From Pegoplata infirma (lineage: Eukaryota; Arthropoda; Insecta; Diptera; Anthomyiidae): a stretch of 64,000 bases of DNA. Made by a program: the position numbers and the translations under genes. The notes below the pieces were generated by a model. It searched no databases. It worked only from the letters and a program-made list of their open reading frames with translations, and was not told where the DNA came from. Where the stretch lies: assembly GCA_963921195.1 (NCBI GenBank), contig OY992537.1, positions 79,200,426-79,264,425 of the forward strand. The letters run 5' to 3'. Below, in pieces: positions 42,826 to 54,571 of the stretch (positions are counted from its first letter, which is position 1; the number at the start of each line of letters is the position of its first letter).

Positions 42826-44119
42826 CAGGGTTGACAACCGATACCCACCTAGAGTAACGGTATTTGGCTATTGTACCGCAACCAATAAAGATATGGACAT
42901 TTTCAAAAGCGATTATGAAAGCTGATGAAATTTCTAGCATTTTAAATGTGGCACTTCGTGTTTTTACCGGTTCGATTTAGTTATATAGGCCAATACCTTT
43001 ATAATACCGTTTAAAACGGTATTATAAAGGTATTGACCTATATTTCGAAAACGAACCGGTAGAAACACGAAGTGACACATTTAAAATATTAGAAATTTCA
43101 TCAGCTTTCATAATCGCTTTTGAAAATGTCCATTAGACCGGGTCGAAAAAAAAAAGTTCCCACTGTGCGGGCCTAATTTTAAAGCTTACCTCGAAAAAGT
43201 TCCATAGCCAAAATATAAGATTTTTAGGTCGCGATTTGGTACAGCCGAAATCGTTATTTGTTCATAACTTTGTCATTTGATGTCCGATCGTTTTAAAAAA
43301 AAATTTGTTTGAAAGTCCTCCGCGAGTACTAAATTTGACCCATATCTGATTTTGACCTCTGAGCTCATCTTCGTGTCATGAGTGTTAGTTTCTCAGCTTT
43401 CTACCCACCTAAATGATTTTTATTTTTCCATTAAATTATAGCATTAAAAAATTCATGAAATTCTTCCCTTAGAAGTACCCTCTTAAATTAATTAACAAAA
43501 AAGTTACATTCAATTTTAAATTTCCATAGAAAAAGATTTAAAACACTTGTTCGTATGTATTTAAATACAAACTAAAAAAATTAAATATAGTTTAAAGGCA
43601 TAATAACAAGTGTTTTTTCTAATTTTCTTTATATTGTATATGAAAATCTTAAATCAAATGTAACTTTTTTGTTAATAAATTTAACTGGATACTTCCAAGG
43701 GAAGAATTTCATGAATTTTTTAGTGCTATAATTTAATGGAAAAATAAAAATCATTTAAGTGGGTAGAAAGATGAGAAACTAACAATCATAACAAGAAGAT
43801 GACCTCTGAGGTTAAAACCAGATATGAGTCAACTTTAGTACTCGCTGAGGACTTTCTAACAATTTTTTTTTTAAAACGATCGGACATCAACTGACAAAGC
43901 TATGAACAAAAAATGATTTCGGCGGTACCAAATCGCGACCTAAAAATCTAATATTTTGGCTATGGAACTTTTTTGAGGTAAGCTTTAAAATTAAGCCCGC
44001 ACAATGGGAACTTTTTTTTTCTCCTTTATGGTCGACCCAGTCTAATGTCCATATCTTTATTGGCTGCGGTACAATAGCCAAATACCGTTATTCTAGGTGG
44101 GTATCGGTTGCCAACCCTG
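42826..44119. mobile_element. hAT-type MITE, CAATTTTG duplication, interrupted
   Basis: Ends CAGGGTTGACAACCGATACC and, inverted, GGTATCGGTTGCCAACCCTG; perfect flanks CAATTTTG at 42818-42825 and 44120-44127. The right arm is split at 43133/44053 by another MITE. Without it the element is about 375 bp and nearly a perfect palindrome. Confidence 0.9.
43134..44044. mobile_element. hAT-type MITE nested in the previous MITE
   Basis: Ends TAGACCGGGTCGA and TCGACCCAGTCTA; perfect 8-bp flanks ATGTCCAT at 43126-43133 and 44045-44052. Arms of about 400 bp are inverted and diverged, with landmarks AAAACGATCGGACATCA and AAATCGCGACCTAAAAATCT. No transposase. Confidence 0.9.
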
Positions 44120-44127
44120 CAATTTTG

Positions 44128-44608
44128 TTACAAAAAAAATTCTTAGAATATCCTTTTTTTGCATAGAAAATGTTACAGGATCTGTATTTGTTTTACATTA
44201 AAAAACTTTTTTTCTATTACATTAGAATAGGAAAATATCTAAAAATCTAAAACATTTTGATAGTCTAACTTTAGCAAAACTGTTTTGGGATTTTTTTTTA
44301 AAATTCACAGAACCGGAAATTTGTTGTTTAGAAAAAAAGCTACAAAAAATTTTGAGAATTGGAAAATGTTACTTAACAAAAGTCTTAGAATCTTATATTG
44401 TTTTACAAAAAAGCGATTAGAATCTTAATATTAAATGAAGGAATAATGCGACTAAATCTTCAAAAGTTTTTACAAAAAAACAAAAAAATGTTTTAGAATT
44501 TGAGAATTTTGCTATAAAAATAAGGAATGAGGGTTTTTCTGAAATAAACATTTACGACTGACTTAATCTGACTTTAGATAAAAAAAATTATATTAGAAAA
44601 ATGTAACT
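44128..44608. other. AT-rich stretch, nothing recognised
   Basis: Repeated TTAGAATnTTnnAA words only; no gene or element boundary identified. Confidence 0.4.
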
Positions 44609-45128
44609 GAAGTTTTATTTATTTCGGTTTGAGTCCATATTAACTATTTCTGAGAAATAATTATTTTTGTTGTACAATGAGAAAATCTGAAATAATTAAT
44701 TGACAACACAGGCTAAGTGGAGATGTCGACAGCTTTCGGAAGAAGCCACCCTTCCTTCGTCAGCACTCTTCGATTGTCACTGTAGGTGTGTAAGATTTAG
44801 ATCAGCTATTTAAACGTACATTAAGGTGAAAAAGCGGACGGGAATTATATCACATTTCATCACCCATATGTTACGTTTAGCACGAACTTAATCAATCTAT
44901 TTTTAACTTTTTCTAACACAGTTGTAATTTCTTACACTGTAGTAGATTTTCTCAGAGTTGCAACCCTTAGTAGGACTTTTCAAGTCTTGAAAAATGTCCG
45001 TTAGGTTTGAATTTATATTTCATATTTCTAATTCTTAGAAATATTACTAAATTGCATGGTACCTTATGAGTTGAGTATTAATTCTGTTTTATTTATTGTT
45101 GGACTTTATATTTTATAACTGAAGTTTT
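44609..45128 (-). repeat. Hammerhead-bearing 515-bp unit, isolated copy
   Basis: Runs from TGAAGTTTTATTTATTTCGG to a second TTTTATAACTGAAGTTTT, so it is one full unit closing on the start of the next. It is uninterrupted at TTACACTGTAGTAG, and so serves as the empty site for the insertion at 2219-5157. Confidence 0.8.
44702..44778 (-). ncRNA. Hammerhead ribozyme, copy 4
   Basis: The same 77-nt fold as copies 1 and 3, with CUGACGA, extra A, GGAAG/CUUCC, GAAA, CUC, inner stem I GAGUG/CACUU and outer stem I GACAA/UUGUC all intact. Predicted cleavage is between 44720 and 44719. Being far from the other three copies, it shows that the ribozyme block is preserved across dispersed units. Confidence 0.85.
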
Positions 45129-45187
45129 AAAATGTTTCAGAATCTTGTATTTTTTTTTCTTTTAAAGAGTCTTACAAACACAACCAG

Positions 45188-45965
45188 GTTAATTTATTAT
45201 GGGTACCAGGACACAACGGAATACAGGGAAATTAAAGGGCAGACGAACTCGCGAAACTTGGAGCGGATGGTGTAGGTACCACTGTGCTAGATTTACCACC
45301 GCTCAAACACTTCAAACAAAATCGAGATTCCATAAATGTTGCAATAGCGAACAGGAAATGGATACAACTAACAACATGCAAAATCAGCAGAATTTTATGG
45401 CCAACTTATGACCAAGGGAAACTAAATACCTTTTATCACTTACGAGAAGGGAATGTCGAGCTTTGGCGGGAATAATAACTGGTCACTGTCTCATCGGCAT
45501 TAATGCTAAGAATATTAGACTCATCCCAGACGCCAGTTGTAAAAGATGCGCCTCACCAGGAGTGGATGAAAACATAGAACACTTACTTTGTCACAGTCCA
45601 GCGGTGGCAAGGAGTCGTCGATTGATTACTGGTCAGAAAACTTTTTTATAAGACAGAAAAAACTTTTTTATAAGACAGATGCATTAGGTAAAAGAACTCC
45701 TCAATATGATATCAAAACAATTTTTTCAAAAATCTTCTAAGTCTTTCTGGCTTGCTGCTACAATATCCTGGGGGTCGCGACCCCCCGTTTGAGAAGCATT
45801 GCTTTGGAGGATATAACGCGAATGGATCTTAGAATATTAAAAAGATTCGCAATGTCTTTGAACGTGTTTAACTTGCACCGCTGGCGAAAAAAAAAAAGTT
45901 TTATGGTATCGCTATGGACCAAAAGATCCATGCAAGGTGTAAATCGTACACCGCCACCCTAACCT
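45188..45965 (+). pseudogene. Non-LTR retrotransposon tail: RNase H domain remnant
   Basis: The translation begins with WVPGHNGIQGN, the RNase H motif of non-LTR elements with a C-terminal RNase H (I, LOA or similar clades). An in-frame TAA at 45233-45235 follows directly, and a frameshift lies near 45440. After it the frame reads TRRECRALAGIITGHCLIG and then CKRC...HLLCHSP, the usual C-terminal cysteine/histidine cluster. A last piece (DITRMDLRILKRFA) lies near 45815, after CGCGACCCCCCGTTTGAG, which may mark a further small insertion. The sequence ends in CACCCTAACCTAACCC. The 5' part, with endonuclease and reverse transcriptase, is absent, as usual for a 5'-truncated dead copy. It directly abuts the hammerhead unit. 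Confidence 0.8.
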
Positions 45966-46344
45966 AACCCGTCTTACAAAGGTATGCAATTTTTAAAAAT
46001 GGCACCGAATCGGCTAATTTTTATTTTTATTTAGGATATGAAAATATTTGTAATAAAAAATTTTCTTTATAGATTAAAATGCATTGAGCGACTTAAAAAA
46101 ATGTTAAGTTCACATTTTTCGATAGTATACACTTGACTCAGAAAGTGAGGGCTCACTACGACTTTTTACTTTCAGATCATTTGTTTTGTAGGAAAATATG
46201 TTTTTTATGCAATGATTTTTTTTTAATGATTTTTTTTTTCATTATGATATCTATTTTAATATTATTGACTTTAGCAGCCAAAAATACTGGCCGTATTTAA
46301 GGTGCAGCCCCAGAAACAAAATGGCGGCTTATTTTAGGGTTCAA

Positions 46345-46640
46345 CAAGTCAGTGCTCATTTCGCTCATTTACTTGTATAGTGTCATAACTCAAAATATGT
46401 CGTTTTTGGGTAAACAATACAGAATTATTTGTTATATCCTGCTTTATATTGTGTCAAAAATTCGTATAATTATCTTTTAAACTCATCGTTTGAGAAGAGA
46501 ACACGCCATTGTAACATTTTCTACTCACGGGCCTTTTGTAACGTAAACCAAGTTTCAATTGTAAACTTTAAACAGGTTTTCTGTAAAATCAAACATTTTG
46601 AGTTATGATACTATACAAGTAAATGGGCGATTTATGTTTA
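46345..46640. repeat. Inverted repeat around CATTTACTTGTATAG
   Basis: ATTTACTTGTATAGTGTCAT at about 46366 and its inverted partner at about 46601-46625 form imperfect 38-bp arms. Probably the ends of a MITE. Confidence 0.6.
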
Positions 46641-47070
46641 AGCCGAAAAAAAAATATTTTTTGAACACGAAATGATACTGATTTTGAATACAGTTATTCT
46701 TTTTTATATATTTTAATAATCTAGGAGTTGAATTAAACATATTTTGTGGCGCCTCAGTTGAAAAATTTTGGAATTTATCCCAAAAACTGTGACCGGATCC
46801 TTTTTGGTAAAATTTTCATATTTTTTTTGACTTTTTATCCAAGTTATTACGAACATAGCAGAACTTAATTGTTTTTATGACCCAAGAAACACATTTCCAT
46901 ATAATTTTGAATAGCATTGTGTGTTAAATATCTTCAATTTTTCACCATTTTGTCTGGGTCCTCACCAGTCGTGGGGATGCAGTCATCCGTTTCTTTCTTG
47001 ACCGATTTCTTTCATGACTGGGAATGAGATAAGTTTGAAAAAAAAAAAAAAAATGTTGCAAGAGATTATG

Positions 47071-47288
47071 TGCTCGATTCTCGAATACGACTTCACCATT
47101 CACTCAATTTTTAAAAATTTGATATTCTCTCGAATTTTAAGATTTAAAATTTTTTTTCTTGTAACAATAAAAGATCTAGTTAATATATTTAATAATTACA
47201 AAAACAAATTTAAAAATCTTAAAGCTCGAAAGAATATAAAATTTTTAAAAATTGGGTGAATGGTGAAGTCGTATTCGAGAATCGAGCA
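47071..47288. repeat. Inverted repeat, arms of about 47 bp
   Basis: TGCTCGATTCTCGAATACGA (47071) and TCGTATTCGAGAATCGAGCA (ending 47288) are exact inverted copies; pairing continues through CTTCACCATTCA and AATTTTTAAAAATTT. Confidence 0.85.
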
Positions 47289-47470
47289 TTTTACTTTGAT
47301 ATGTGAGTTCTAGGCCGTAGTACCCGTTAAACATGCCCATAATATTATCTACCCTCCCACATTATATAAAAAAGTTGCATTGTGTTTGTAATGCGTGTTC
47401 TCTATAATGCGTGAACCGATTTTATTTTTGAAAATTTCTGATGAAATGCCAAGGGTTTTATATGTATGCG

Positions 47471-48077
47471 GTCTTACACGGGAAGTCTCCCTAGTGTCAC
47501 CCGCTGATCTTTATGGAATTGGTTTTATTTTGTATAGCAGAAAAAATAAAGGGACACTTATTTTTTTTAGCGGCCCAAATTCATATTTATGGGGTAAAAT
47601 GGAGGGGGGAATACAAGGCTATTTTTCAGTTTTTTTCGTTTATCTCCTATATTATGCAAAGAAATCTAGTCATGTTACATACCAAATGAAAGGTCTTTAG
47701 AAAACCTATCTACGTGTACTAAGAACGTGTCCAAACATGCACTCCTTTTCCTCATATTGAGTAAAATACTAAAATTTTTGGACATTTTTGTTAATAAGTC
47801 CAAAAATATTAACTTCTTTGGCCCGTTGTTAGCCACGAGATAGGTATTTTTAATACCTTTAATCTGATACCACACATGCCTATATTAATTTTGTTTAAAT
47901 AGGCGTAAATCGTAAAAAAACTGAAAAAGGTCAATTTCCGCCCATACAAATCGACCCCCCTAAAAATGAGTTTGGGCCGCTAAAAAAAATACGTGTCGAA
48001 TTAATTTTCGTTCTTAACAACATATCCAAATTTCATGAAGATCGGATGGTGACACCAGGGAGACTTCCCTTGTAAGA
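47471..48077. mobile_element. TIR element, complete copy
   Basis: Left TCTTACACGGGAAGTCTCCC and right GGGAGACTTCCCTTGTAAGA are near-perfect inverted ends that include TAGTGTCACC / GGTGACACC. The interior matches 14108-14612. About 607 bp, no coding capacity. Confidence 0.75.
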
Positions 48078-48099
48078 CATTTTTTTCATAAAAATGTTC

Positions 48100-48590
48100 T
48101 CAGATTCTGAGATGGTTCAAATTTTGAAGTTTAAAAATAGAGTCTGAGGCATTCTTCTCTAGAAAAATTCACAAATTCTGAGGCATTTTTTATGTTGTTG
48201 GTATAGAAAAATGCTGTAATTTCTAGAAATTTTTTTGGTCAGGGGGGGGGGGGGGGGGTTGTCCTAGAAAATAGTATTATTACATTGTGATTAAGAAAAA
48301 ATTTAGTTGGGCCCCCCCTTTTCAAATTCCTGGATACGTCGCTGGTTAACTATGTCCAAAAAATCTATAAATTTTTAATTAAATACTTAGGCTCAATTGT
48401 TAAAGAAACCCGGTTTTTATTTTTTTTAAACGTCTTTTTTGCTCTAGGGTCCGAACTTCAAGAGCCCGGTGCGACCTTAAGAACCTTTTCGAAAATTTTG
48501 AAAAAATTTTGGTATAACTTTTTTATGAATCTTAATAAACTGAAGGGGCGTCCCGTGCACAAATCCAACTTTTTGTTTTTAAGAACCACC
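48100..48590. other. Low-complexity and repeat scraps
   Basis: Contains a few TCTCAGATTCTGAGA-type words (48105-48200), an uninterrupted G run near 48242-48259, and a CCACCCTAATA MITE-type end at about 48588. No gene. Confidence 0.5.
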
Positions 48591-48593
48591 CTA

Positions 48594-49050
48594 ATATATA
48601 CTATTGATCAGTGATCGATTCTAAGACATTCTAGCGATGTTCGTCCGTCTGTAGAAGACACGATACAGTCCAAAATAAAAGATCTAGACTTCCTAAGTTT
48701 GGCACGAATATGTCTAATGGTCTTAGGCAGAGTAGGTTCGGAAATGAGTAAATCGGACTAAGGGGAAAAAGTTTCCCCGTGGAGAACTTAACCAACCTGA
48801 AAAAATGGCATATTTTGCAGGGGTTTCTGTACTTTTGTTAAGCAAATGCAACATTTTTTATGTGGACACAGCGGATTAAAGAAATAAAAAAAGGTTCGAC
48901 CCACCCCCTTTTGTGGTCGTGAATATAAAAAAAATATGTTCTTATAATGATTTATTGGATTAATTAATTGCAAGGAGAAGGTGTCCCCCAATGTCTCCCA
49001 CCAAACCCCCCTCCAAAAAACGCCCCTGAATTTTTTTTACATTTTGGACA
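48594..49050 (+). mobile_element. mini-me-like copy lacking both termini
   Basis: TA run, TTGATCAGTGATCGATTCTA, AGACATTCTAGCGATGTTCG, short GTCCGTCTG, then the ACGATACAGTCCAAAATAAA and GGACTAAGGGGAAAAAG blocks in the same orientation as 61519-62084. The GTTGGAGGGTATA end and the hairpin end are missing. Confidence 0.65.
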
Positions 49051-50024
49051 TCATAAAAAACTTTCACAAAAAATGATCTCAATAATGCACAAAAAAGCGT
49101 TTTTTGTGGAATTAACACTTAATTTTCTTAATAACCTGACGTTATAACAAATTTTGGAACCCAGATTTCGAATCAGCATTGAGATTTTAATCGAAAACGA
49201 GAGTCCATCCGCTGACCCATCCAAAAAAATTTAAAATTTCGTTCAGTGTTTGATAATTTTGTCATATTAAAAAAACTTTGGATCCTTATACAGTTTTAAT
49301 GGGTTGGTTGTGATAGAAAGGTGCTTTTTATAAAAATTTTCTTAGAAAAACTGCCTCTTCAGCCGTTTTTTCTCTGCAGAAAAATCAGCTCAAATCCGCG
49401 TTTTCAGATGCGTTGAACCACCCCAAGGAGATACATTTTTTTCCAAAAAAATACCGGTATTCTTTTTAGCTCCCCTAATTCCTCCAAAAATTGATGATAC
49501 CCGATAAACAGATGAAATGACATAGTTACCAAACGAACTCTAATATACATGGGTAAAATCAAAAAATGCCAGTGCTTTTGAGCCAAAATTGTACAAACAA
49601 AAAATTTTAATTGTTGGTTTTTTTTTTCATTAAAATCGATATGTTACATCACTACTAATATAACTATAAAAAATCTCTTCTACAAATTGTTTCAAACAAA
49701 TTTTATCGACAATTATATGATTTTTTTTTGTGACGGAGTTTACATTATTATAATTTAAAAAAACTTATTTATATAATTACTAACAATTTTTGTAAATAGG
49801 ATTTTTTTTCTTGTTTTGTTATTAAAGATTTTACAATTATTTTTTTTTTAACAGGATTTTTCTAAGGAAATGTAAAATAAATTTATTATTATATCTGTTA
49901 AAAATATTTTTTTTACTTTTTTGAGTTTACATTTCGTTACTTTTTGCCCTTTTTTTTCAAAAAATATTTGTCGGAAATTGGTTTCCGAAAAAAACCATTA
50001 GATGCCAACTAGCTACGTCAATGT
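49051..50024. other. AT-rich stretch, nothing recognised
   Basis: Only the word GACGGAGTTTACA (49733), which recurs at about 50828, 51220 and 51380, suggests an old repeat around the next element. Confidence 0.4.
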
Positions 50025-50032
50025 ATGACGAA

Positions 50033-50779
50033 TAGTGTTTGGGGTCCGGGAATTCCCGGGTCGGATTTCCCGGGAATTCCCGGGAAAACACTGACGGGAA
50101 TTCCCGGGAATTTTTTTAATTTTTCCCGGGAAATCCGGGAATTTTGTAAAATAAACCTTTTTACATAAAAACGTTTATTTTACATTAATTTTTACCATTG
50201 TTTTTACATACAGCTATAATTAAATTGATATTTTTTGTATTTTTTCTATTTGGAAGAACAGTGCAAATATATATTCATAGGAAGACTGACCAAGTGTAAA
50301 AAGTATGTTAATATCATGAAAAAACTTAGAAGTCAAAAAATATACGTCGGTTAATGATAATTTTGCTAAGACTGAAAAAAAAATATAAAAATTTTGAACC
50401 TAGAATTAACATTTCCAGAATAAATATTAAAAGTGCTGCCAACTATATTAGTTTTTTCTCGAATAACGCAGTTTTATTTTTTTTTGCGATTTTTAGCTAT
50501 TTTTTGCGATTTTTTGTGAAGGAAAAAGTTGCAATATTTTTTTTGGCTTGTTTTATTGTATTTCAGGATTTTTAACTTTTATGTTTTGATTTTTTATGTT
50601 TTAATTAATTGTTTATCTCTAATAAAACTGTTTTTAATAAAAAGATAATCAAATTTTAATGTTTTTTATGATTTACATTAATAATGAAAATTTCCCGGGA
50701 TTCCCGGGAATCCCGGGAAATAAATTATTTTTTTCCCGTTTCCCGGGAAATTGAAAAGTCCGGGAATTCCCAAACACTA
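50033..50779. mobile_element. hAT-type MITE with CCCGGGAATTCCCGGG words
   Basis: Ends TAGTGTTTGGG and CCCAAACACTA; flanks ATGACGAA (50025-50032) and ATGACGAT (50780-50787) match at 7 of 8 bases. Dense clusters of GGGAATTCCCGGG palindromes sit inside both ends. 747 bp, no transposase. Confidence 0.85.
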
Positions 50780-51104
50780 ATGACGATATTTCAGATACAC
50801 GCTAAGTAGTTTTGTTGTAAACGTGGAGACGGAGTTTACAGCATTTTTCGATTTTTCATTTATGATTTAGCTTTTCATACCGGGAAATTAATATGCAATA
50901 AAAAAACTTGAAACCAATGATGCACAATGATACTTTATAGCAGCGCGTTTAATAAATGAGACAATAACCTATTATTTTTCTAAATATAATACGTCAAAAC
51001 AACAAAATTCTTGGGTTACACAATGTCTAAAAAAAGTGTCGCAAAATCGTTACACAATTGAAACTGTGTTTGCATGGGTAAAAGAGATAGTTATGATAAA
51101 AAAA

Positions 51105-51416
51105 AAATTTAAGAACGCCAACATTCCCTCTTAAAAAATGTTGTCAATTATTAAGCTCTGGGTTTATTGGTTTTTAAGATATAATCGGTTAAAGTTTAAA
51201 AACTGAACTGGTTATTGGCGACGGAGTTTACATTTGGCCTACAAAAATGAAAATAATAAAGAAAAATTTTAAGAAGGCCAACATTCCCTCTTAAAAAATG
51301 TTGTCAATAATTAAGCTCTGGGTTTATTGGTTTTTAAGATATAACCGGTTAAAGTTTAAAAACTGAACTGGTTATTGGCGACGGAGTTTACATTTGGCCT
51401 ACAAAAATGAAAATAA
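51105..51416 (+). repeat. Tandem duplication of 160 bp
   Basis: Two copies beginning AAATTTAAGAACGCCAACAT / AAATTTTAAGAAGGCCAACA and ending CCTACAAAAATGAAAATAA differ by only a few bases, so the duplication is recent relative to its surroundings. Confidence 0.9.
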
Positions 51417-52390
51417 CTTGTTTAAAATAGCTTACTAATATCCGGATTGTTGTTAGTTATGTAGAGCGGCAATGTATATGACGTTGTACATAAGAAAATA
51501 TGCGAATACTTTAACCAATGTATGAGATATTACACGATTACATGGTTTGGTTGACATTTTTTGATTTCACCAACATATGAATGTAACTCAATAAAATCAT
51601 TTTTACATAATATTAAAATGTCCCCCATTCAAATGGCTGTAAATCAGAAAGAATAAGAGATAATCTAGGAGCTCCCCTATTGGACATCTGGGGTCAACCG
51701 TCCAAACTTAAGCTCAAAATTAGCTATACGTCAGCTATAACTAGTAAAAATTCACTGCAAGCAATCCAGTACTTATTGAATGAGCGAATTATTTCCACAA
51801 AAAAATATTACAATAAACCACTGTGCAGTGCAGGGTATAAAATAAACTTTTTAATGAAAGAAAATATTTGGAGTACGTATTTATTTGTAACTTCAATTTG
51901 ACTATAAATGATAGTTTTTGCCTTTTTCTATTTTGCCTTTTCTATTTCTATGACAAAATAACAACAAATCCTGAAAATAGAAAAATTTATACATATGTTA
52001 CAATCGCAAAACAGCTGTTGTATATGCTTCATGACATCCTGAAGCCATTTGTATGATGCATTTTTTGCTTCTATAAAATATTCAAAAACTGGAATGAAAG
52101 TACATAATTCTTCATTGTATATATGCGTAGACGTATGCAAAATTGTTTTTTTTTTGCAAAATTTTTGTATTTGTGCAGTTTTGTGCATTCAAATAATATG
52201 CAATAAATTTTATAGATTTGTAAAAATTGAAAAATTATAAAATAAAAAAAAAAAAATAAAATATATTTTTCATGTTAATATTTTTATATGTATGTCATAA
52301 TATTTTGTTTCGTTACATTTCTTTCTTTATACATTAGAATTGGGTTACAAAATATTTTTTTAATCTATTCCCCACCATTAGTTGCTGTTA
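51417..52390. other. AT-rich stretch, nothing recognised
   Basis: No element ends or domain-bearing frames seen. Confidence 0.4.
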
Positions 52391-52392
52391 TA

Positions 52393-53345
52393 ACATCCCG
52401 AGTAAAAATAATTCAATATGTTGTTTAGTGCTTTTATATAGTCATATTATTTCATATATGTAATCATGTGTGACTCTTTGAATTGCGAGACAAATTTATA
52501 TAACAAATTTTCAATTCCAGTTTTTTTAAGATATCGCCGTACATAACTAAATGTTATTATATGGTCCCATGCATCACTCGAAATTTATAACTGTTTTTAT
52601 AAAACGTTACAAATTTTACATGACTCCAATTTTTGAAATTTTTCTAAGTTTTTTTCAAGAATATGCTGTTTTTTATCGCGACTTTTTTCTAATTTTTTAT
52701 AAAAAATTTTATATGCACTTAAAGAAAAATGCTTCATAGTATTTATGACATAGTTTCATAAATTTTTTTGTCATAAAACTTCATTATATTAATGAAACCT
52801 TCATAAATATAATGATATTTTATGAAAAAAGTCTATGAAATGCACTTCATAAAATTTCATTATTTCATAAAAAAAAAATTCATAAACGTGTCATATGATT
52901 TATTATAACATGAATAAGAAATTGGGGCAAAACAAAACAAAAAATGAAGACGATTTTGAAAATTTAAATTCCTTATTATAATAAATATAAATATGTTTTC
53001 CAATGTAAATATCATCTATTTTTTTCTAAAAAAACTAATGCATTTGCGTTATTAATGAAACATTTCATAAATACTATGAAACCTTTCATCTTCATAAATA
53101 TAATGAAACTTATCATTGAAATTCATCCAATGTAACTGTTTCATAAATATTATGAAACGTTTCATAAATACTATGAAACATTTCATAAAAATAATATTAT
53201 ATTTTTAAATGTTTTATTATAATTATGGAACTATTTCATAGTACCAATGAAGTCGTTCATAAATACAATGAAATAGTTTCCTAAATAGAAAAGAACCCAT
53301 ATTAAATTTTATATTCCGTAATTTAAACTTTTTTACTCGGGATGT
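52393..53345. mobile_element. TIR element with TTTCATAAATATTATGAAAC array
   Basis: ACATCCCGAGTAAAAA (52393-52408) and its exact reverse complement (53330-53345) are the ends. The interior from 52740 to 53290 holds many TTTCATAAATATTATGAAA-type palindromic words. No convincing target duplication or coding frame. Confidence 0.75.
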
Positions 53346-53784
53346 ATATGAAATATATAATTTTTTTTCCATTTTGTTGAATGTAGAGAGTAGAAAAAAT
53401 GTGCCTGCAAAGAAATGTGGGTCAAATTAAAATATAAATATACATAAATAAGAGAAATTTACAGATTTATATTTAAAATAGCATGTACTTTAAGTGATTG
53501 GAATTGGAATAATATATTTTTAAATGATAAAGGGAAATTGATGAGAGTACTTTTAGTATGTGGAATATAAATGCAAATAAACAAATCTTTATTATGTTAT
53601 CAATTGAGTGGAAAAAAATAATGTATGAATTTAAGTGAAACATATTGAGAAATTGCCAATCGCAGGCAATTGAGTGCATACACTATACACGGTAACTGTT
53701 ATTCATTTAAAAGTGCAGCTTTATAGATCTCCAACTTGTCATAAGTTATCGTTCATAATACAATGAAAAAAAATCGGTGAGTTA
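53346..53784. other. AT-rich stretch, nothing recognised
   Basis: No feature seen; a 68-codon minus-strand frame lacks any motif. Confidence 0.4.
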
Positions 53785-54570
53785 ATTTCTGAGAAATTTC
53801 TATAGAAAAATATCTCAGATTCTTAGAAATTTTCTATGGGAAAAATATCTCATATTCTGAGAAATTTTCTATAGAAAAAATATCTAAGATTCTGAGAATT
53901 TTTCTATAAACAAAATATCTCAGATTCTGAGAATTTTTCTATAGAAAAAATAACTCAGAGTCTGAGAATTTTTCTATAGAATAAATATCTCAGATTCTGA
54001 GAATTTTTCTTTAAAAAATATAAATATGAGAATTTTTCTGTAAAAATATAGAAAAAATATATATATAATTCTGAGAGATTTTTCTATAGTAAAAATATTG
54101 CAGATTCTGAGAATTTTTTTATAGCAAAAACATCTCAGACTCTGAGAAATTTTCTATTGAAAAAATATCTCAGATTCTGAGAATTTTTCTATAGAAAAAA
54201 TATCTCAGATTCTGAGACTTATTCTATAAAAAAATATATCAGACTCTGAGAATTTTTCTATAAAAAATATTAAAGATTCTGAGATATTTTTTTTTATAGA
54301 AAAAAAATATCAGAGATTCCGAAAATTTTTCTGTAGAAAAAATATCTTAGATTCTGAAATATTTTTCTATAGAAAAAAAATCAGATTCTGAGATATTTTT
54401 CTATTGAAAAAATATATCAGATTCTGAGTATTTTTCTATAGAAAAATATTTTAGATTCTGAAAATTTTTCTATAAAAAAAATATACCAGATCATGATAAT
54501 TTTTCCATAGAAAAAATATCTCAGATTCTGAGAATTTTTCTATAGAAAAAATATTTCAGATTCAGATTTC
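53785..54570. repeat. Minisatellite of two alternating palindromes, about 36-bp unit
   Basis: About 20 units of TATCTCAGATTCTGAGAA plus TTTTTCTATAGAAAAAA. Each unit holds two separate palindromes: TCTCAGATTCTGAGA (with one central base) and TTTTCTATAGAAAA. Copies vary by substitutions and A-run length. Degenerate versions occur at 48105-48200, 57165-57370 and 60340-61230. Confidence 0.9.
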
Positions 54571-54571
54571 A

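Noticed and set aside
45930..45970. CCTAACC repeats as telomeric DNA
   Set aside because: Only two units, at the expected 3' end of a non-LTR element remnant; too short for a telomere.
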